Part shown: positions 1 to 10,500 of the stretch, piece after piece | Numbering within the stretch: position 1 is the stretch's first letter | How the letters are laid out: each line of letters opens with the position of its first letter | Source of the DNA: Phytopythium helicoides | Lineage: Eukaryota > Oomycota > Peronosporomycetes > Pythiales > Pythiaceae | DNA: 48,187 bases | NCBI GenBank assembly: GCA_024867545.1 | Contig: JANFNE010000086.1 | Location: 1-48,187 of the forward strand | Direction of reading: 5' to 3' | Made by a program: the position numbers and the translations under genes | Notes under the pieces: model-generated | Told to the model about the DNA's origin: nothing | What the model saw: only the letters and a program-made list of their open reading frames with translations | Databases searched by the model: none

Positions 1-1492
1 GCACGTCGGCGATATGCTGCGCTCGGCTCGAAGTGCCGCCGAAAGCGGTCGAGACTCGGCCGTGGCCGATCGCGACCGCGCCGTTGAGGACTTGGCTGTG
101 GTTCGTCGCCAGCTCGCGACGGTAGAAAAAGCACGCAAGATCATCTCTGACAGGCTCCCGTCGGTGGTTTCGCTCGCTGTCGGACCGGACTTCTCGCTCG
201 GAACGATCACTGCTGCAAATCCGGCCGGTGGTGATGCGGGTGCTAGCGTCCTGTCTGACAGCGCATCCCCAGCCGGTGTGACTCCTGCCACGACCGGCCC
301 ATCTCCTCCAGCCGTCTCATCTCCACAAGCTGAATCTTTGGGCCTGTCTGCGCAGCCTGGGAGTGTGCCGACCGGCACATCCTCCTCGGCGGCTATACCG
401 GGATTGCCGGCCCCAAGAAGAAGAAGGAAAAGGCAAAGACTGCCTCGAAGCCGGCGTCGAGATCTTCTTCCAAGCCACCCAAGCGGCGGGCCGCGGGTGA
501 CGCCCCCGACCCGTCGGCCGAGGAGCCTCTTCGGAAGCGACGTGCCTCGATCTCGCCGGATGCAACCGCTCCGCTCACTACTGAAAGCGCCGTAGATCTC
601 ACGTTCCAATCGCCTAACACCGACGTGCCGCCGGACGCCCAGCAGCCAGCGACGACAGTGGTGATTCTGAGGAGAACGAGAGTGTCCCGTCCAGCACTGC
701 CGGCGTTTCTGACTCTGCCGGTGGGGAGACCGTCACTGTACGGTTTGACCCCTGCATTCCGGGTCCCTCGCGTCGCGTGTTATCGCTCCGTGGCTCCCGT
801 CGGTGGTTAATACGTGGTCATGGTCCACGCTGGTTCCGAAGGACTGCACTTAAGGGGAAGCTCTTCCCGATCATTGGATCTTTCCACCGAGTGCCTGGGT
901 GGCTCCGCCGCAAGTGTATTACCCTCAGCTCGTCACCATGGAGGGTGTGCGCGCGCTTTACGCGTCTAAGCCGTGGAAGGTGCTCCTTCAGCGTCCAACG
1001 CCAATCTCTTTCGACCCCAAGTCCCCGATGTTTGCCCCCATTGTCGAGTTCTACCGGTCGACACTCGTAAGTCATGCTCGCGCGTACTGGGAGGCTACAC
1101 ACGTGCTTCCCATGCCGCTCGACGGCGCAGAGTTGGTGCAATTCCAGAAGCTGGGTCGCGAGCGCAATGACCGTCGATCGCGCGCAGGAGCGCAAATCGG
1201 TAAGGTGTTTGCGCAGCTGCTGGCCGCCATGCGCCGAGGCCACTGCGATATGGATATCTTTCTCGACCCGTTCTTCTTGCGATTCCGGACGCGGCGCCAA
1301 AAAGGCTACTGGTATCCCGGACTGGGTCAGTCGGTCGCCCCCAAGTCGTTGGCTGAGGCACTTCAACTCGTCGACGATGAAGACCCGTGGCGACTCCAGT
1401 TTTTGAAGGCTCCTCAGAGCCACCCTGCTCTCAAGATCGGTCGCCTGCAGGGAAAGTTTTATCCACCAGTTGGTCCAGCACCCGGTGCTTGA
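1..1492 (+). pseudogene. Decayed convergent extra gene of Gyp-A (coiled-coil/C-terminal domain protein)
   Basis: This region matches the extra gene of Gyp-B. The left part (frame of 14-595) aligns with the second exon of that gene and has heptad-like SAAES/RDRAVE coil sequence, then a Ser/Pro/Lys-rich linker. The right part (frame of 899-1492) aligns with the conserved C-terminal domain, including the motif CDMDIFLDPFF, and ends at a stop at 1490-1492. A frame change near 410, another near 650-780, and a TAA near 853 (in the stretch equivalent to KDCT-x-GEAL) break it. About 470 bp present in the Gyp-B copy, including its second intron, is missing between roughly 650 and 660. It is truncated on the left by the window edge. 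Function unknown. Confidence 0.85.
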
Positions 1493-2508
1493 GGCAGTGC
1501 GGCAAGCCTCGCGTCGGTGGATGTGTTGAGGTTCCACTTTGATCTTTCTTGCTTTCTTTCAACTTTTCGACGTTCTCAATCGACAATTTCGACTTTCAAC
1601 CATCGTCTTCCGCTCTTCTTCATGCATTCTCGCATCGACTGACGTCTCCGAGGGCACGCCGACCGCCGAACGATCGAGAACTGCTGTTTGCTCTCGAATT
1701 CCAGTTGCATCTCTTGCCGCAATCAGCAAGTTGGTCGACCACCGTCTTGGTGACGGTCGGTACTCTTTCGTCGGCGACGGCTGAAGCGGTTGTTGATCGA
1801 CTGACGCCGATGTTTGATTATCGACGGTCGCCCAGCAGTGGTTGACGCCGCTAGTCGGTGGTCGGTCGGTGGTCGGACCTCGATCATTCCACGGACCATC
1901 TAAACTAATCGCTGGGTCGACCGCCGGCAGTCGATTGTTATCGCTTGATGGCTCGATGGTCGATAACTGACTGTTGGTGTCGATCGTTGTCGATCATCCG
2001 TAGTCGACGAACGTGGGTCGACGTTCGACTGTCGCTGGGCACAACCAGTCGATATTCCGGGCGCGACGGTCGACACTAATCCAGTACACCGCGTTACCAC
2101 GTGTTTACTCCAGTTGGTGACCGCGGAACCGACGGTCGGCGGTCGGCAGTCGACTGCCGTTGGTCAAGTTACAGTCTGTGGTCGAGGATCGACTGTCAAC
2201 GGTCGACGACCGATAACTGAAGGTCGAAGGTCGACGGCCGATGACCGAAGGTCAACGGTCGATAGTAGTCAGAAGTCGACGATCAAAGATCGACGGTCGA
2301 CAGACAGTGGTCAACAAGTGAATCATCGGTGATCTTGACAACTGTGGACTCAAGGCATAGTGTTCAAGCCTCGTTTGGCTTCTGAACCGCATCGTTTCTT
2401 CACTCGCGAGTATTCACGCCTTCCACCCCTCTTTCCCCGCTGATGGCCTCCCCATCAACTCTTCGCCCTTTCACGCAGAGCGGCCAACCCACCTGCGATA
2501 TACGGATG
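1493..2508. repeat. Spacer between convergent genes of Gyp-A, GTCGA-rich
   Basis: No gene is visible. From about 1790 to 2335 the sequence is dominated by imperfect, closely spaced copies of GGTCGAC/GGTCGAT and their complements, for example around 2120-2310. The same type of repeat occupies the spacer and the LTRs of Gyp-B. The flanks (1493-1790 and 2336-2508) resemble the matching spacer parts of Gyp-B at 10622-10860 and 11450-11624. Open frames through this block are repeat artefacts. Confidence 0.75.
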
Positions 2509-3775
2509 CTATTCGGCGTCATGCGACTGCATGACCCCGAACCGCCCGCGTCGAGCTCTGACTCGCAGAAACTCGTGGAGGAGCGCTTCGCAGTTGAGAT
2601 CGGCCTCATCCTCCCATGTGGGTTCGTCATACCCCTTCCATTGCACCAAGAACTCACGATAGACTCGTCCGTATCGAGTACGACGATCCACACGAACGTC
2701 AGATATCTTCTCAACTTCGTACGTACTCATCGTCTTCCAACGTCTGTGTCCAACTATCTCCAAGCAAGAGTTCCTCGTCGAAGTCGAGTTGGCTGCCTTC
2801 GTCGACCGTAAGCCCTGTCGTTGGCCACATCGGATATTGTCGCACTAGCTTCAACTTGGAGACATGCACGATCGGGAACACCCTGTAGTCGCTACCAGCC
2901 ACCTCCAGACGGACTGCAAACTCTGACACCTTATCGGCCACCCGGAACGGACCATGCCAGAGATGTGCCGACTTCTTGGCGTAGCCCTCTCGGACGCGAT
3001 CGAGGTACAGCCAAACACGTGAGCCTTGTTCGATGTGATGTGGCCTGACTGATTCGTTCTGTCTCTCAGCTCGGTTTCCTCATGCCTCGACAAGCAAGTC
3101 ATTAACGTGTGCCCTTGCTCGCTGGTAGTGCCGCTGCACATGGAAACGCCACCGCCTTGCGTCTCGATCCTGACGTATTGTGCTTCCAATAGGCAGCGAT
3201 GCTTCCAAAGTTGAGCGAGGGTCCCAGCCGTGGACCAAATAAAATGAAGTCTCCTGCCTGACGCAGTCGTTCGCGGTGTTAATCGCGAACGGCAGCCGTT
3301 CGGCGTACTCATCCCAGTCGCGCTGAGCTTCGTCGCTGACGTACATCTTGAATGCTCGGGTGAGTGTCTGCACCATGCGTTCGGCCGTTCCATTTGCTTG
3401 CGGTCGATATGCTAACGTGGCTCGTTGCCTCTGACCAAATCTTGGCCAAACTTTCAGCCTGTCAAGTGCCAGACCGCGTAGCAGCTGTAGCCCTGGTGCC
3501 TTGCAGTCGATCTCCCCGCGAAGTTGCCGGATGACCAAATTAGAGTCGCCACAGACGACTAGCCGTTGTTTACCAGCTCCGCTGCCAGATCCAACGCCAT
3601 CATCAGCCCGTGGTACTCGGCCTCGTTGACTGTGAGTCCTAGTTCATGCCTTGATCCACCCGCGACGACCGTTCACTCGAGTAACTGCCATACAATGGCA
3701 CTGTAAGCGCTGTCACCTCGCTTGATCTTAGCTAATCCGTCGAAGCTGATTACCAACAATGCTTCGTCGTCGTCG
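2509..3775 (-). pseudogene. pol: Gyp-A pol, 3' part: second RNase H remnant, integrase C-terminus, chromodomain
   Basis: Read on the minus strand from 3775. A fragment of the second RNase H comes first (FDG near 3755, NEAEYHG near 3610, VIRQLRGE at about 3535). It is followed directly by the part of integrase just before its catalytic Glu (AERMVQ near 3390). The zinc-binding HHCC region and both catalytic Asp residues of integrase are absent, so roughly 950 bp were deleted relative to Gyp-B. The GPF module, GPFRV near 2950, and the chromodomain (REFLVQWKGYDEPTW near 2640) follow. Frame changes near 3540, 3080 and 2720 separate the readable pieces. It ends at a stop at 2509-2511. Confidence 0.88.
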
Positions 3776-4142
3776 TGTTGAGGCCAGCCGGTTTGACCTG
3801 GACCAACTAGCCCGAGGCAGTCCAATGCGATCCCACGTTGATTACGCTCATCGATTACGTCAACTCGTGGGTACGAGATTGTGGGTACAAGATGGGATCC
3901 ACGTGGCGCCCTCTGATTGGCTGCCGTGAATCAGCATCCAGGAAAAGATCAAGTAGAGTGAACCCAGTAAAGGACAGGCAGGCTTAGAGGTAGCAAGTAG
4001 TTGCGAACTAAGGACCTCAATCAAATCACTTTCGAATCTTCCTTCTACCCCTCAAGTGGTCTTCGCTCCGGTCTTCTGTCCAAGTGAAGAACTCCCTCCG
4101 CTCTGCCCAAGCTTCGTGTCCAAGACCTCACTACCTCCAACA
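3776..4142 (+). repeat. Cop-A 5' LTR
   Basis: This 367 bp repeat is nearly identical to 34620-34986. By eye I see three mismatches: two in the first 35 bases and one in the last 8. Termini are TGTTG and CAACA. It should contain the promoter and the RNA start and processing signals, but I cannot place a TATA box or poly(A) signal with confidence. Confidence 0.96.
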
Positions 4143-4154
4143 GGTTATGAGCCC
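4143..4154 (+). promoter_or_regulatory. Cop-A primer binding site (initiator tRNA-Met, internal)
   Basis: GGTTATGAGCCC directly abuts the LTR. Its complement, GGGCTCATAACC, is the anticodon stem-loop sequence of eukaryotic initiator tRNA-Met, not a tRNA 3' end. This is the half-tRNA priming known from Drosophila copia. The ATG inside it (4147) is also the first start codon of the polyprotein outside the LTR. Confidence 0.82.
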
Positions 4155-6493
4155 AAGCACCATGTCCTCTGCGCAAGACGCCTCGACCAAGGTCTCCATC
4201 GACAAGTTCAACGGAGACAACTACGCGACTTGGAGCCGCTACATGCGTGGCGTGTTCCTGACCAAGTCGACGTGGCATGTCGTGAACCGCGAGACGACTC
4301 CGAGCTTCACGGATCCGCGGGCCAAGGACGACTACGTCAAGGCAAGCAGCATCGCGTTCGGCTTGATGCTGCTCCACATGGACGCGGACTACCATCACGT
4401 GGTCGACGACTGTGAGGAAGCCTGGGTGGCGTGGGAGCGCTTGAAGACCCTCTACGGTGGATCGCAGAAGGCTGGCCGCATCTACTTGAAGCGACAGCTC
4501 TTCAGCATGGAGATGGCGGAAGGCGGCAATGTGTTGCATCATTGCAATGAAGTCCTCAACATCAGCTCCAAGCTCAGCAGCATCGGCGCCAAGATGGAGG
4601 ACGAAGATGTGGCGATCTGTTTGTTGCGCAGTCTCCCCAAGAGCTACGAGAACGTCGTGCTCAACTTGGAGATGAGCAACGCAGAGCTGCGGACGCGAGA
4701 CGTTGTGAAGGTGCTCACGAATGAGCATATCAAGCGACAAGGCGAGAAGACTCCGGCGATGAAGACTGAAGACGCGACCAAGGCGTTCAGTGTCGACCGA
4801 GAGCCTCGCCAGTGCACTTACTGCGGCAAGATGGGGCATTTGGTTGACAAGTGCTGGACCAAGCAGAAGGACGAGAACCGAGGAGGTCCGAGACGCGGCG
4901 GCAATGGCCGTGGACGCGGGGCCAACAGCGCTCAGTGGAGGAACGACGACTACGACTACGACAACCAGCGAGTTGCGTTTGCGGTTTCCCTCGAGTGTGG
5001 AGTTTCGACGGGCGAGAAGATGCCCGGGATGTGGGCGGTCGACAGCGGCGCAACGCACCACATCTGCAACGACAAGACCAAGTTCGCCAGCCTGATTGAG
5101 CGAGACGACGGCGAACTATCGGTGGCCAACGGCAACAAGGCGGCTATCAAGGGTGTGGGAAGCATCTTCGAGCGAGTGCTTCTGCCCAACGGTGAAGAGC
5201 GCGAGATCGAGATCAAGGACGCGCTGTATGTCCCCGACATGAGCAAGAATCTTCTATCGGTGCTGCAAATCAACAAGAGTGGCCAGTTCCAAGTGAACTT
5301 TGACGGCACCAAGATGCACGTTGCGCGCAAGGCTTCGAAGCAAGTGGTGGCGACGGCAGACCTCGTTGACGGACTCTACTGGCTTCGCACGCCTCAACGA
5401 TCGGCTAACGCGGCAACCAGTGGAAGAGCTGTTGATCTGCACGCGCGTATGGGTCACGCTCCAGTCGAGGTGCTTCGCAAGATGGTCGACAACGAAATGA
5501 TCAAGGACGCGAAGCTACCCTCCAGCTCGAGTGAACCAAGCGTGTGCCGCGGCTGTCAACAAGGAAAGATGGTCCAAAGGCCATTTCCAAGCAACCGTGA
5601 CAAGCGCCACTACGACACGTTCGAGTTGCTCCACTTCGACATCTGCGGACCCATGGAAGAAGACTCTCTGGGTGGAAGCAAGTATCTGCTGCTGATCGTC
5701 GACGAAGCCAGCGGATGCATGAAGGGATTCTGTCTGCGTGCCAAGTCGGAAAGCGAGGACTGCATCAAGACGTACATCACCAAGGTCCAGAACCAGTTCG
5801 GCAAGAAGGTCAAGTTCGTGCGTCATGATGGAGCGCGTGAGTTCGCGACCAACTCGCTCAAGACGTTCTACGAAGACGAAGGCATCGAGCAGCAAACGAC
5901 GGTTCCCTACGCGCACCAGACCAACGGCACAGCAGAGCGAGCCATCCGGACAATCGTCACGATCGGCCGCAGCATGCTTCACCACGCCAAGATGGACAAG
6001 ATCTTCTGGGCTGAGGCAGCGATGACAGCCATCTACGTCAAGAATCGTCTACCGTCTCCCAAGTTCCAGTACAAGACTCCGTTCGAGATTCTGTACAAGT
6101 CCAAGCCAAGTGTGAAGCACATGCGTGTGTTTGGCTGTCGCGCTTACGTGCTGACTCCGAAAGAGAAGCGGCTCAAGTGGGACCCGAAGTCTCGTGCTGG
6201 GTTGTTCGTCGGATACGAGGAAGCGTCAAAGGCCTATCGGGTTTATGACATCGAGGCGGGGCAGGTGGTTATCACTCGCGATGTCACCTTCGACGAATCG
6301 ACATTCGGCTTCTCCTCAGCGGCCTCCGATGAAGACGTGGATGATCTCGCCTTCGACTCTCTCGAAATTGCTGAAGATGAACCAGGACAGACGGACTACA
6401 CGCAGGCGGGGAAGCGCAAGAACCGATCGGCGACTGAAGATGACACTGCTGGAAGATCGCGGGCTGTTCGACACCGAGTTGGATTGGAAGAAG
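4147..6493 (+). pseudogene. gag-pol: Cop-A Gag-Pol, N-terminal part (Gag, protease, integrase)
   Basis: The frame runs from ATG 4147 (a second ATG is at 4162) to the Gyp-B insertion. Domains in order: a Copia Gag region (residues about 15-200, with motifs such as FNGDNYATW), a single CCHC zinc knuckle at about 223-236 ([14 protein letters not shown]), an aspartic protease active site DSGATHH at 299, and an integrase zinc region beginning near 430 ([15 protein letters not shown]). The integrase catalytic residues are D498, D561 and E597, with 62 and 35 residues between them, a clean DD35E. The frame also continues upstream into the LTR, but those codons are probably not used. Broken only by the insertion at 6494; the rest of the polyprotein resumes at 32922. 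Confidence 0.95.
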
Positions 6494-7468
6494 TGTGGTG
6501 TAGCGCGGGTCCGAGAACCGCGGACTCGCCACTCACACACGCGCCCGACGTCAGCTAACGGAGGGGTTACCCCGGTCGGCTGAGAGAAATCACGTTGTGT
6601 ACCCGCTGCGTGCAGGGCTCGGCTGCGATCTCACTGGTAGTGATACGCGCCTATGCAAGGAAGAGTGGGGTTGGGTGGCCGCGGCGTGGAAATCTTCGCT
6701 CCGCGGGCGCGTGGGGCTGACTGGGTTCCCTCGCGCTGGTTGCCAGTCGTGCTCTGCCGATGTAGCTGAGCAGTACCAATAGGATATTATCCAATACCTT
6801 TGCTTCACCACCTTGCGCTCCCCTTGAGCGCTCTGACTTGAGTGAGTTGACAAGGAAGTCCAAAGAAGGCGGGGACTTGTGTACTTCGCGGCAAATTATC
6901 AACTGAGTGCTAGCCTACTTGCCTGCTGTCCACTCACTCCTAGTCCTTGTCGTGCAATCGTGGAGCCCATCTTCCATGGGCACGTGCCCAGCGCACTGGC
7001 TCTCCGCGTGTCTGGTAGTCGACGGTCAGTGACCGAAGGTCGATGGTCGATGGTCGATGGTCGATGGTCGATGGTCGATGGTCAATGGTCGATAGTCGAT
7101 AGTCGACGGTGGATGGTTGATGGTCGATGGTCGATGGTCGATGGTCGACGGTCGATAGTCGATAGTCGAAGGTCGATGGTCGATTAAGAGATAGCCGGTG
7201 ACCAGTTACAAGTCGCCAATCTCTGGTAGTCGATGATTGACAGTTGTTAGTCGAGGGTCGACGGTAGACGGTCGATGATCGATGGATGGCGGTCAATGGT
7301 CGGTCGTCGATGGTCTATGGTCGACGTTCAAGGGATGGTTATACCCAGTTGCGATACCTCAGGATACGAACATTGCCCAGCACTGACTTCGGCGGCTATC
7401 GGCAGTGGCAACATGTCTCACCCTCGATCTCACCGTTCCCCTGGGAAATCGGTGACCGCTTCACCACA
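6494..7468 (-). repeat. Gyp-B 3' LTR
   Basis: 975 bp, paired with 31938-32917. The first 160 bp or so and the last 380 bp or so match the other LTR essentially perfectly. The middle (about 6659-7050) carries around 26 substitutions and small indels. It contains the GGTCGAT array. The antisense side of this LTR faces the convergent third gene, which starts 88 bp beyond it. Confidence 0.95.
7020..7325. repeat. GGTCGAT heptamer array inside Gyp-B 3' LTR
   Basis: Tandem and near-tandem units of seven bases, GGTCGAT, with variants (GGTCAAT, AGTCGAT, GGTCGAC). They are purest at 7038-7085 and 7108-7150 and decay to either side. The paired LTR has the same array at about 32460-32780, disrupted by a few bases at 32500-32510. 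Its translation gives a repetitive WSMVDGR peptide, which is an artefact. Confidence 0.85.
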
Positions 7469-7481
7469 GCCGCCCCCCACT
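7469..7481 (-). promoter_or_regulatory. Gyp-B polypurine tract
   Basis: On the minus strand the bases just before the 3' LTR read AGTGGGGGGCGGC. The run of G next to the LTR is the expected plus-strand primer for second-strand DNA synthesis. Confidence 0.75.
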
Positions 7482-7555
7482 CGAGCCGGTGTGGGACAGC
7501 CATACCGGGGCTAGTGGATATCGAGCATTTTTCCTCCCGCCGTTGTTTGATCAAG

Positions 7556-10500
7556 ATGGACGGTGCCGATCCGTCGACTCCGCCGCCGCTCGTTGGCGCC
7601 GAGCGATCTGCTACCGCCCAGGCGACTGATCCACGACCGGGTGCTGTGATGTTAGGCGTCGGGTCAGAGCAGTCTACATCTCGGGGCGACCACGCGAGGG
7701 AGAACGACCGTGCACAGGATCGCTTGGCGTCAGTCGAGGAGGACGGCGACTACCCTCCCTCATCTATCGACACCTCCACAGGTGTTGCTGAGTCTCTTGA
7801 GCCAGATGTTGCCGTTCCAGGTACTGGCATTGCATGCGTTACTTGCGATGATCCTCGCCCGGTTGAGCTGGCGGCGTCCCCGAATCCGGCGACGTTACTT
7901 TCGACCTCGTCATCCTTCCAGACCGTGCACGACATTGCTCGGGCCTTTGCAACGCTCGATGATGTCGCTACAGAGCTCGGCCGGCAGCGAGCGTTATTGG
8001 CGTCGTCCTACGTCAAGCTCCGTGGACACGCATCCGAGCTTCATACAGAGGTCTTGCTATTAAAGCAGAACCCGTTGGCCGGGCAGCCCGAGGCTGATTC
8101 CACGGTTGGTGCGGCCACCTCACGCCCCATGACACGCCCGGCGGAGGTCAGTCTAAGTGAGGATCGGGCGGCGCGAGTTCGTGCCCAACGCGCAGCTCTG
8201 TCGGCTTCTGACCGTCGGCGTCAAGCGGAGAAAGAGCGGGACGCCGCACTGGCAGAGGTCTCGCGCCTCCGCAAGGAGCTTGATGCAGCCCGAGCGCTAT
8301 CAGCCAATGCCAACGCCTTGATTTCTGGCGAGAGAAAAGTGGCTGAACATGCGCAACGCAAGCTTCGACAGGCACTGGAGGACGTCGCAGGTCGCAAGAA
8401 TGCATTAGAGGCGACAATCGAGCAGCTTCAGGACGAGCTGCAATCGGCGAAAGCGGGAAAGATTGCTGCGGAGAAGGCGACCGTCGCAACCTCGCGAGAA
8501 CTGAAGGGGCTGAGTATGTGTAGCAGTCACCTAGGATTGACACGTTGATCACTCACTGACCGCATTTTCTCAGAGTTGCTGTACGACACAAGCCAGGCCG
8601 ATATTACGCGACTGGAGGACAGCGTGACAGAGCTGCAACGCGTCGGTGACATGTTGCGCGACGCTAGAAGCGCTGCTGAGAGCAGTCGAGACTCGGCTGT
8701 AGCTGCCCGTGATCGTGCCGTTGAGAATCTGATCGCGGCACAACGTCAACTTGCAGCGGTGGAAAAAGAGCGCAAGGCAGTCTCCGACAGGCTTCGCTCG
8801 GTGGTTTCTCTGGCTGTCGGGTCGGATCCATCGTTCGAGGTGCTTACGGTCGCTTCATCGGTGGGAAGCACTCATCCAAGTGGAGAGATGACTTCTGGCG
8901 ACCCGTCTGTCAGCACATCTCCTACAGACGAGGCGTCTGCCGTAATCGGCACATCTTCTACCGGCGTCGCATCCCCCCGGGCTGGATTTTTCGACCCGTC
9001 TGCGCGGCCGGCGAGCGTGTCCGAGAGTGCAGTTTCCCCGGCTACCGCGCCAAAGGTGCCTCCGGCTGCCCACAGAAGGAAGTCCAAAGTGAAGTCGCCC
9101 TCGAGGTCAGCGTCCCGGTCCACATCCAAGTCGGCGTCCAAGTCATCCAAGCGGCGCAGTGCGAGCGATCTTTCCGACGCGTCACCCGTAGAACCGCCGC
9201 GGAAGCGCCGTGGATCGGCCTCGGCAGGTACGGCAGCTCCGCTCACTACCTCGCTCGCTGTGGATCTCACGCTCTCATCGCCAGACGCCGACGCGCCACG
9301 GACAGCACAGTCGTCAGGTGAGGAGTCTGCGTAGCCTGGTAATACACGCAACTTTTGGCACTCATCCGACCTATCCGGTTCTCATCAAGCAGGTCTCAAT
9401 TCCCCGGCCATCCATCTCTCCGAGCGCGTGTCCTCGCGCAGCAAGAAAGCGCGGCGGCGCGTCGTGGATTCTGACGATGAGGGCGGACCCGCGTTGCCCA
9501 GCAGTGAGGATGACGTTCTCAACGCTGTCAAGTCGAAGTCGCGCAGTGAGTCGCGCCGCAAACGCGATGCACATCTCTCAGAGTCTGTAAACTCTGTCGT
9601 GGTGCGCGAGACGGCCTCTGCCGCGGCCGCCGGCTCCATTACGCCCCTGCCCACGGTAACGATGCCCACGACGTCAATTGCCGCGCCACCCTCTACTACG
9701 TTGACCCCAGTAGAGTCAACCGCCATTTTGACGATGGAGCCATCTCCACGGTTGTCGAGAGGAAGACTCACCGAGCTATTCGGCAGTGATGACAGTGGTA
9801 ATTCTGAGGTGGAGGAGGAAGACACCGCGTTGAGGGGCCAAGGGCCTGTGACTACGCGATTCACCCCTTGCATCCCTGGCCCTATACCCAGTGCGTTCTC
9901 AAGCAGCGATATCGCTCCATGGCTTCCGTCGGTAGTCAACACCTGGTCATGGGATACGTTGATCCCGAAGGACTGCACGCAAGGAGAGGCTCTTCCGGAC
10001 CATTGGATCTTCCCGCCAAACGCTCGTACCGCACCTCCGCAAGCGTATCACCCCCAGCTGATCACTCTAGAAGCTGTCGACAACTTGTACGCGTCCAAGC
10101 CGTGGATGGTTCTCCTCCAGCGCCCAACACCGACCTCTTTTGACCCAGAATCTCCCGTATTCGCTCCCATCGTGGCGGACTATCGCTCAAAGCTTGCGAG
10201 TCATGTACGCGCATATTGGGAAGCCACGCATGTTCTTCCGAGGCCATTCAATAGTGCCGACTTGGAGCGTTTCAAGATAATGGGTCGTGAACGCAACGAC
10301 CGTCGTTCGCGTGCGGGAGCGCAGATCGGCAAGGTATTCGCGAGATTGCTCGTGGCTATGCGTCAAGGTCACTGCGACATGGACATTTTCCTGGACCCAT
10401 TCTTCCTGCGTTTCCCAACGCGTCGCCAAGAGGGCCACTGGTACCCCGGGCTGGGTCAATCGACAGCTCCCAAGTCGTTGGTGGAGGCACTTGAGCTCGT

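Larger units (their letters stand above)
1..3775 (-). mobile_element. Gyp-A, 3' part of a truncated Ty3/Gypsy element
   Basis: Oldest layer of the left nest. On the minus strand it carries the end of pol (2509-3775). On the plus strand it carries a decayed copy of the convergent extra gene (1-1492), with a repeat-rich spacer between them. Its 3' LTR must lie beyond the left edge. It is broken at 3775 by the Copia element Cop-A, whose insertion duplicated CGTCG (3771-3775 and 34987-34991). Pol resumes on the far side at 34987. The pre-insertion site can be read in the related element Gyp-B near 13825-13850. The copy is dead: frameshifts, nonsense codons and loss of the integrase core. Confidence 0.9.

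Noticed and set aside
818..1537. Minus-strand open frame of 239 codons over the Gyp-A third gene
   Set aside because: Opposite strand of a segment clearly homologous to the plus-strand C-terminal domain in three other copies.
4045..5061. Long antisense open frame (338 codons) opposite Cop-A gag, repeated at 43948-44964 in Cop-B
   Set aside because: It mirrors a GC-rich gag coding frame, contains long Val and Arg runs from the Gly/Asp-rich linker, and no conserved domain is visible. It is kept in both copies only because the copies are nearly identical.
7038..7160. CRISPR-like regular repeats
   Set aside because: Units are seven bases with no unique spacers, and the context is a eukaryotic LTR.
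6879..7187. Repetitive peptide WSMVDGR in the Gyp-B LTR
   Set aside because: It is the translation of the GGTCGAT heptamer array and lies wholly in an LTR.
7286..7555. Upstream extension of the Gyp-B third gene into the LTR
   Set aside because: The frame is open by chance across the LTR end; related copies do not share this sequence, and ATG 7556 is the first codon outside the LTR and polypurine tract.
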